Position numbers and translations under genes: made by a program. 52,500 nucleotides of DNA, taken from positions 52,501-105,000 of the forward strand of contig CAUYUJ010004769.1 in the NCBI GenBank assembly GCA_963575745.1, read 5' to 3'. Source of the DNA: Prorocentrum cordatum (Eukaryota > Sar > Dinophyceae > Prorocentrales > Prorocentraceae). Each line of letters opens with the position of its first letter. Within the stretch, counting starts at the first letter, position 1. Shown here one piece after another: positions 47,834-52,500 of this stretch. The notes below the pieces were generated by a model. It was not told where the DNA came from, ran no database searches, and was given only the letters and a program-made list of their open reading frames with translations.

Positions 47834-48190
47834 AGACGAGGGTGGCCGCGCGAGGGGTGGAGGGGGAGGGGAGACATCTACACGCTTGCGCACATACGTC
47901 AAAATCCCTCCCACCTGCCCCCTCGGCCCCTCCGTTCCTGCCCCAGCCCATCGGGCCCGCGGCCTCCCCTCCTGCCCCCGCGGCCTCCTCGCTCGACCTC
48001 GCCGCCCCGCCAGTCCGAGAGATGAGCCCGCCCCGGAACGCCGAGCCGCTGAAGCTCGAGAGCAAGGCCCGCCTCTCCCGGCGGGGGCCCGGCGGCGTCG
48101 GGCGGGCGCGAGCTGGTCGGAGGAGAGGAGCGCACGAGCGATTCCTCGCGCGTCGCGAAGTCGCGACGCCCAGACCACGCAGAGTCTCCA
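47305..48190. other. no supported gene; (GA)n at 47802-47829
   Basis: Frames on both strands cross 47700-48190. A + strand Pro/Ala-rich segment around 47940-48070 looks faintly coding but has no borders or domain. Confidence 0.4.
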
Positions 48191-48194
48191 CTCG

Positions 48195-48750
48195 GTGTGG
48201 CGGCTCCCGGGAGCCTCCCGGGAGCTCCTTGGAGGCTTCTCGGGGGCCTCCTGGGGAGCTCTTGGGGGCGCCTCCTTGGAGCCTCTTGGGGTCGTCTTGG
48301 GGGCCGTCTTGGGGCGCTCTTGTTGGCCGTCTTGGGGGCCTCCCGGGGCCGCCTTGGGGCTCTCGTGGGGTTGTTCTGGGCCGTTTTGATGGTTTCTTAA
48401 ACCGTCTTGTGGGTCTATTTGGGCCATCGTGGGATACTCTTGGGCCGTCTTGGGGGCCACTTGGGCCGAATGGGGGCCATCTTGGAAACTGCCTCGGCCG
48501 TCATGGACCCCTCCAGAGCCCAGAAATGAGACAACTCCAACATCTGTCTGAAATCTACAAGTCTGTCAAACACCCGTGGAACTAAAACAGGTGTTTGTCA
48601 TCTGGAGGCGCTCCTGGGGGTCCCCTTGGGGCCCTCAGTGGTCACCTTGTGGGCCCTCTTGGGGCCATATTGGGCCGTCGGGCCATCTTGGGGCCGTCTT
48701 GAAGCCATCTTGAGCCGTCTTGAGGCCTCCTCGGACCCCCTAGGAAGCCC
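48195..48750. repeat. degenerate CTTGGGGGCCT-type repeats, block 1
   Basis: Units of 9-12 bp built on CTTGGG(G)GCC(G/T)T, interrupted at 48500-48600 by a TAG/AAC-rich stretch. The Pro/Arg/Gln-rich minus frames are artefacts. Confidence 0.85.
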
Positions 48751-48906
48751 GGGAGGCCAACATAAGTGGTGTTCCTCGTGTTTGGTAGGCTTGAAAGTGA
48801 GGGTATAGGATTGTCTGGATGGGTCGCCGGCTCGGTGGGGGCCACTGGGGGGCATTAAGGGGATTGTCTCGCAAATGATAATATATAGCACCCCGCAATT
48901 GCGGAT

Positions 48907-48990
48907 AAGAGTGAGGGGGCTGGCGCGGGCGACGCGGGCGTCGTCAAGCCGGCGGACCTCGTGGCCCCCACTTTCTTTGTCGATGGCGCT
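48907..48990 (+). CDS. candidate exon, product unknown
   Basis: Frame Lys-Ser-Glu-Gly-Ala-Gly-Ala-Gly-Asp-Ala-Gly-Val-Val-Lys-Pro-Ala-Asp-Leu-Val and then Ala-Pro-Thr-Phe-Phe-Val-Asp-Gly-Ala-Leu, right before a (TCC)n tract. Composition is coding-like; too short to assign. Confidence 0.3.
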
Positions 48991-49408
48991 CTCCTCCTCC
49001 TCCTCCTCCTCCTCCTCCTCCTCCTCTTCCTCCTCCTCCTCCTCCTCCGCCTCCTACTCCTCCTCCTCTTCCTCGTCCTCGTCCTCGTTCTCATCGTCAT
49101 CGTCGTCCTCCTCCTCCACCTCGTCCTCCTCCTCCTCCTCCTCCTCCTCGTCCGCTTCTTCCTCGTCCTCCCTCTCCCCCCCTCGTCCTTCCATCATCGT
49201 CCTCCCATTGTCGTCATGTTCCTCCTCGTCGTCCTCCTCCTCTTCCCCCCCTCCCGATCCTCCACCCTCCTCCTTTTCGTCGTCGTCGTCGTCGACGTCG
49301 ACGTCATCGTCTCCTCCTCCTCCTCCTGCTGCTCCTCCTCCTCCTCCTCCTCCTCCTGCTGCTCCTCCTCCTCCTCCTCCTCCTCCTCCCCCTCCTCGTC
49401 CTCCTGCA
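48991..49408. repeat. (TCC)n-rich tract
   Basis: About 420 bp of TCC with GTC and TCG interruptions. Confidence 0.95.
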
Positions 49409-49770
49409 AAAGCAGCCCGCCGCAGGCGCCGAAAAAATTGGTTTGTACACTGAACGTGGTTTGGGTCGCGGGTGGGCCGCGGGTTCTCCACCGGGAACGA
49501 ATGCAAAAGATGCTCGCCGCAGGCGCCGAAAAAATTGGTTTGTACCCTGAACGTGGTCGCGGGTGGGCCGCGGTCTCTCCACCTAGAACGATTCAAAAGA
49601 TGCCCGCCGCAGGCGCCGAAAAATGTGGTTTGTACCCTGAACGTGGTTTGGGTCGCGGGTTGGTCGCGAGTTGATCGCGGGGTGGGTCGCGGGCTCTCCA
49701 CCTGGAAGGAATGCAAAAAAAGCCCGCCGCAGGCGCCGAAAATGTTGGTTTGTACCTTGAACGTGGTTTG
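49409..49770. repeat. tandem repeat of about 90-120 bp, four units
   Basis: CCGCAGGCGCCGAAAA at 49420, 49517, 49607 and 49727, each followed by TTGGTTTGTACMCTGAACGT and a GGGTCGC run of varying length. The varying GGGTCGC part explains the unequal spacing and leads into the next array. Confidence 0.9.
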
Positions 49771-50120
49771 GGTCGAAGGTGGGTCGCGGGTGGGTCGCGG
49801 GGTGAGTCGCGGGTGGGTCGCGGGTGGGTCGCGGGTGGGTCGCGGGCGGGTCGCGGGGTGGGTCGCGGGGTGGGCCGCGGGCGGGTCGCGGGGTGGGTCG
49901 CGGGTGGGTCGCGGGTGGGTCGCGGGGTGGGCCGCGGGGTGGGTCGCGGGGTGGGTCGCGGGTGGGTCGCAGGGTGGGTCGCAGGGTGGGTCGCGGGGTG
50001 GGTCGCGGGGTGGGTCGCGGGGTGGGTCGCGGGTGGGTCGCGGGTGGGTCGCGGGTGGGTCGCGGGTGGGTCGCGGGGTGGGTCGCGGGTGGGTCGCGGG
50101 GCGGGTTGCGGGTGGGACGA
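49771..50120. repeat. GGGTCGCGGGTG minisatellite
   Basis: About 30 units of 11-12 bp. It is the growing tail of the repeat to its left. Confidence 0.95.
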
Positions 50121-50121
50121 C

Positions 50122-50150
50122 GACAACAAACAACAACAAACAACAACAAC

Positions 50151-50189
<39 letters not shown>
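50122..50189. repeat. (AAC)n microsatellite
   Basis: About 65 bp of AAC/CAA triplets. Confidence 0.95.
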
Positions 50190-50650
50190 CGAATCCGCAC
50201 CGCGGAATCTCACTTCAGCCACGCACCCAGGGACAATGAATGACCGTTCGGCCCCCTCACTCTGATATGTCAACAATTGGCAAGTTGGCTTCCTTGGGGC
50301 ATCGTGACTGGGCCCTTGCGTCGGACACCCATCCTTTCGGAGTGCCGAGACGCTTCGCTGCAGTCAAGACGTAGATTCATCTCGCGTCGCGGGGTGCACG
50401 TCGGGAGCACGTTAGGATTGGTCGTTGAGTGGTTTGCCCTGCTCGTCGACCGCGCTGTTCTGCCGTGTCTTTGTGCCCGCCCCAGGGCGTTGTCAGCGCC
50501 ACGGGGGGCGGATGCGCCGCCTCCCTATTTGAGCGCTGGGGCGAGCTTGCGAGTGTCCACGAGGGCACTGAGCATTCACCGCGTGTCAGCGCAAGGCAAC
50601 GCCAAGTTCAACTTCCGATGAGCATAGAGACAAGGGGTCATTCGTATAAC
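50190..50650. other. no gene recognised
   Basis: Spacer of mixed composition. The frames at 50277-50743 have no recognisable domain. Confidence 0.45.
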
Positions 50651-50654
50651 ATTC

Positions 50655-51510
50655 TGCGCGTGTCTTGGTGGTTTCTTTGGGCTGTTTGGGAGCTTCTCTG
50701 CGACCTCTTGGAGGCGTCTTGGCGGCCTCTGGAAGCCTCTTGAATACCCCTTCGGGGCCTCTTGGGGGCCTCTTGGAGGTCTTTTGGGCCGTTTTGGTGG
50801 CGCTCTTTCGCCATCTGTCCCTTTCGGAGGCCGTTTTGGGGACATCTCGGGTCCGCCTTGTAGCGCTCTTGGGCCCTCTGGGGCCATCTTAGGGCCTTCT
50901 TGGGTGCTCTTGCGGCCTTCCCGGACCGTCTTGGGAGCCTCTTGGGTGCTCTTGCGGCCATGTTGGGCCGACTTGGGGCAGTTTGGATGCTTCTTTGCGG
51001 CATGTTGTGGTTGATTTTGGCAGTTTGGAGGCTTCTTTGGGGAATCTTGGAGGCTTCTTGGGGGCCCCTGGGAATCTTTTGAAGGCTCCACGGGGCCTCT
51101 TGGGGGTCTTCTGGGCCATCCTTGAGGCGCTCTTTCGCCGTCTGGCCCCTTCAGAGGCCGTCTTGGAGACCTCTCGGGTCCGCTTTGTAGCGCTCTTGAG
51201 GCCTCCGTGGCGTCTTGGGCCGTTTGGGGGCCCTCTTGGAGGCTGCTTTGGCCGTCATGGGCCCCCGAGAATCCAAAAAGGCGGGAACGCGAAAAGATTG
51301 CAATACCACAGGGAAAATCAATGTTGTTGGGCTCTGGAGGTGCTCTTGGGGGTCTCCGTGTGGCCTCCTGTGGCCGTCTTGGGAGCCTCTTGGGCCCTCT
51401 TGGGGCCATCTTGGACCATCTTGGGGCCCTCTTGGGCCTTCAGGAAGCCGCATTGGCCCGTCTTGAGGCCCTCTTGGACCCCCAGGAGGCCCCAGAGGCC
51501 GATATCATAT
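50655..51510. repeat. degenerate CTTGGGGGCCT-type repeats, block 2
   Basis: The same loose unit as block 1 over 850 bp, with a non-repeat insert at 51265-51335 (CCAAAAAGGCGGGAACGCG). Blocks 1 and 2 share the phrases GGCCGTCTTGG and GCCTCTTGGG. Confidence 0.85.
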
Positions 51511-52500
51511 ATTTGCCATACGATTTGGTACGTTTTGGGGCCCCGCAGGAGGGCTTGCCAATTTGGTCCACCGATGTGGCGCGACTCCTGGGGGGGTTAG
51601 AGGGGAGACATCATTAGGAAATGCAGCGTGTAGCAATCATATAATATTGGACACATTGGACACATTGCGTTAAGGCGTTAGCCAGAAAACGATGCCGCTT
51701 AGCACGTCACCTCCGGACGTAAATTCTGAGGCTTCGGCCGCACCGCCGACCCCGTGGGGTCCTCCGAGGAAGCCGGAGTCTGCTGAAGGGAGTTCCCGTC
51801 GTCCTGTCGTATACCGTTGGTGCCACGATGTGCGCAGTGTCCAGATGGCTTCGTGGGCCTTCCTTGGGCCCTCTTAGGCCGTCTTGTGGCTCTCTGGGGC
51901 CGTCTTGGGACCCTCTTGGAGGCTCCTTTGGAGAGGCGTCTTGAGCCATTCAGCCCAGTGAGATCGGAGGTGCAGTTAGGCCGCGCATGGATGTCCGCTT
52001 AAGAGGGTTTCCAGCCTGCGGTTTCTGACTGGAAGGGTGATCGAAGTTGCCTGCGCCTAGGAAGCCCAGGGTCCCCAGAGATCGAACCCATCAAAGTCCC
52101 CAGGCTGCAGGGCCAGGGCTTCTCTTGGAGGTGCATCGTCCCCCAGGTCTCACTGCAGGACCAGCGTGTGACTGGTGCGGAGATGCTGCGGCGGGCGCCC
52201 GTGGCTGGGACACCCCCAGATAGGGAGCCTTGGCCGCGGTGACTCAGCCAGGGAGGGCCCCTGTGGGTCATCGCGGCAGGGGAATGCGAGTGATTGAACC
52301 AGGCAGCTGCGCAACACATGGCCTCGTGGAGGCCCGCGCGGAGCTCCACACACGCTCTGCTCATAACAGGGAGGCGCTGCTTCGCCAAGGCTACCCTTGC
52401 ATCCCTGCCTCTTCGGTCCATCCTGAGCCAATGTTGACATCCAAGGAGCTCCCAACGGTAAACTGGACCTCCAAGGGCCTTGCATCTTTACCTTGCACCC
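51511..52500. other. no gene recognised; family D fragment at the end
   Basis: A short CTTGGG-type patch lies at 51860-51930. Family D motifs (CTACCCTTGCATCCCTGCCT, GGTCCATCCTGAGCC) start at 52385 and run off the window. GGGTCCCC..GGGGACTTTGAT-like inverted motifs near 52065-52105 were seen but not resolved. Confidence 0.45.

Noticed and set aside
48875-50265. Large frames on both strands rich in Ser, Leu, Pro or Gly-Arg
   Set aside because: They arise from (TCC)n, the GGGTCGC minisatellite and (AAC)n.
47657-51450. Pro/Arg/Gln-rich minus-strand frames
   Set aside because: Produced by CTTGGGGGCCT-type repeats; no start context, domain or border.

Overview
The window looks like nuclear DNA of a dinoflagellate or a close relative. 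This is inferred from sequence character; no diagnostic RNA gene or spliced-leader sequence was seen. The DNA is GC-rich, has no compact gene layout, and is packed with microsatellites ((TCC/GGA)n, (GT)n, (GTT)n, (GAT)n, (GTC)n). It holds about twenty families of short (80-240 bp) elements with terminal inverted repeats (TIRs). Several sit inside a coding gene as introns flanked by short direct repeats, the hallmark of introners (intron-generating transposable elements), known from dinoflagellates such as Amoebophrya, Polarella and Prorocentrum.

One gene can be reconstructed with good support, on the + strand from about 29.1 to 35.9 kb. It has a signal peptide, a Gly/Ser-rich linker, a thaumatin-like domain with all 16 expected cysteines, an Ala-rich linker, a PAN/Apple-like six-cysteine module, a Pro/Ala linker and a further Cys-rich module ending in a Trp-Cys-Pro motif. 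It is probably secreted. About a dozen exons are separated by introns made of TIR elements. At most junctions the frame and the family motifs are restored by removing the element plus one copy of a flanking 4-8 bp direct repeat. Two introns instead have 23-24 bp direct repeats at their borders. Some junctions offer GT-AG or GC-AG borders and some do not.

Two smaller pieces of probable coding sequence show the same architecture: 39.5-40.1 kb (interrupted by a 369 bp TIR element) and 46.2-46.5 kb (interrupted by a 148 bp element). Weaker exon candidates lie at 27.1, 42.9 and 48.9 kb. A decayed region at 7.3-11.2 kb holds broken frames with no recognised family.

Layout. 0-6 kb: short hairpin elements, (GT)n, two long (TCC)n tracts and several TIR elements. 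6.39-6.86 kb: a regular 83 bp tandem array. 7.3-11.2 kb: decayed frames. 11.5-14 kb: a cluster of TIR elements. 14.8-16.5 and 22.9-25.3 kb: copies of a longer dispersed repeat whose internal (GTT)n has expanded in places. 20.6-21.1 kb: an array of a short repeated unit. 23.3-24.6 kb: a minisatellite with a 359 bp higher-order period. 25.4-26.3 kb: a 21 bp minisatellite, then (GTC)n and (GAT)n. 29.1-36 kb: the thaumatin-like gene. 36.4-46.5 kb: dense TIR elements, including a near-copy of the intron-3 repeat block. 48-52 kb: degenerate CTTGGG-type repeats and a GGGTCGC minisatellite.

Most long open frames are by-products of tandem repeats without stop codons and are not reported as genes. No rRNA, tRNA, CRISPR array or bacterial-type operon was seen.
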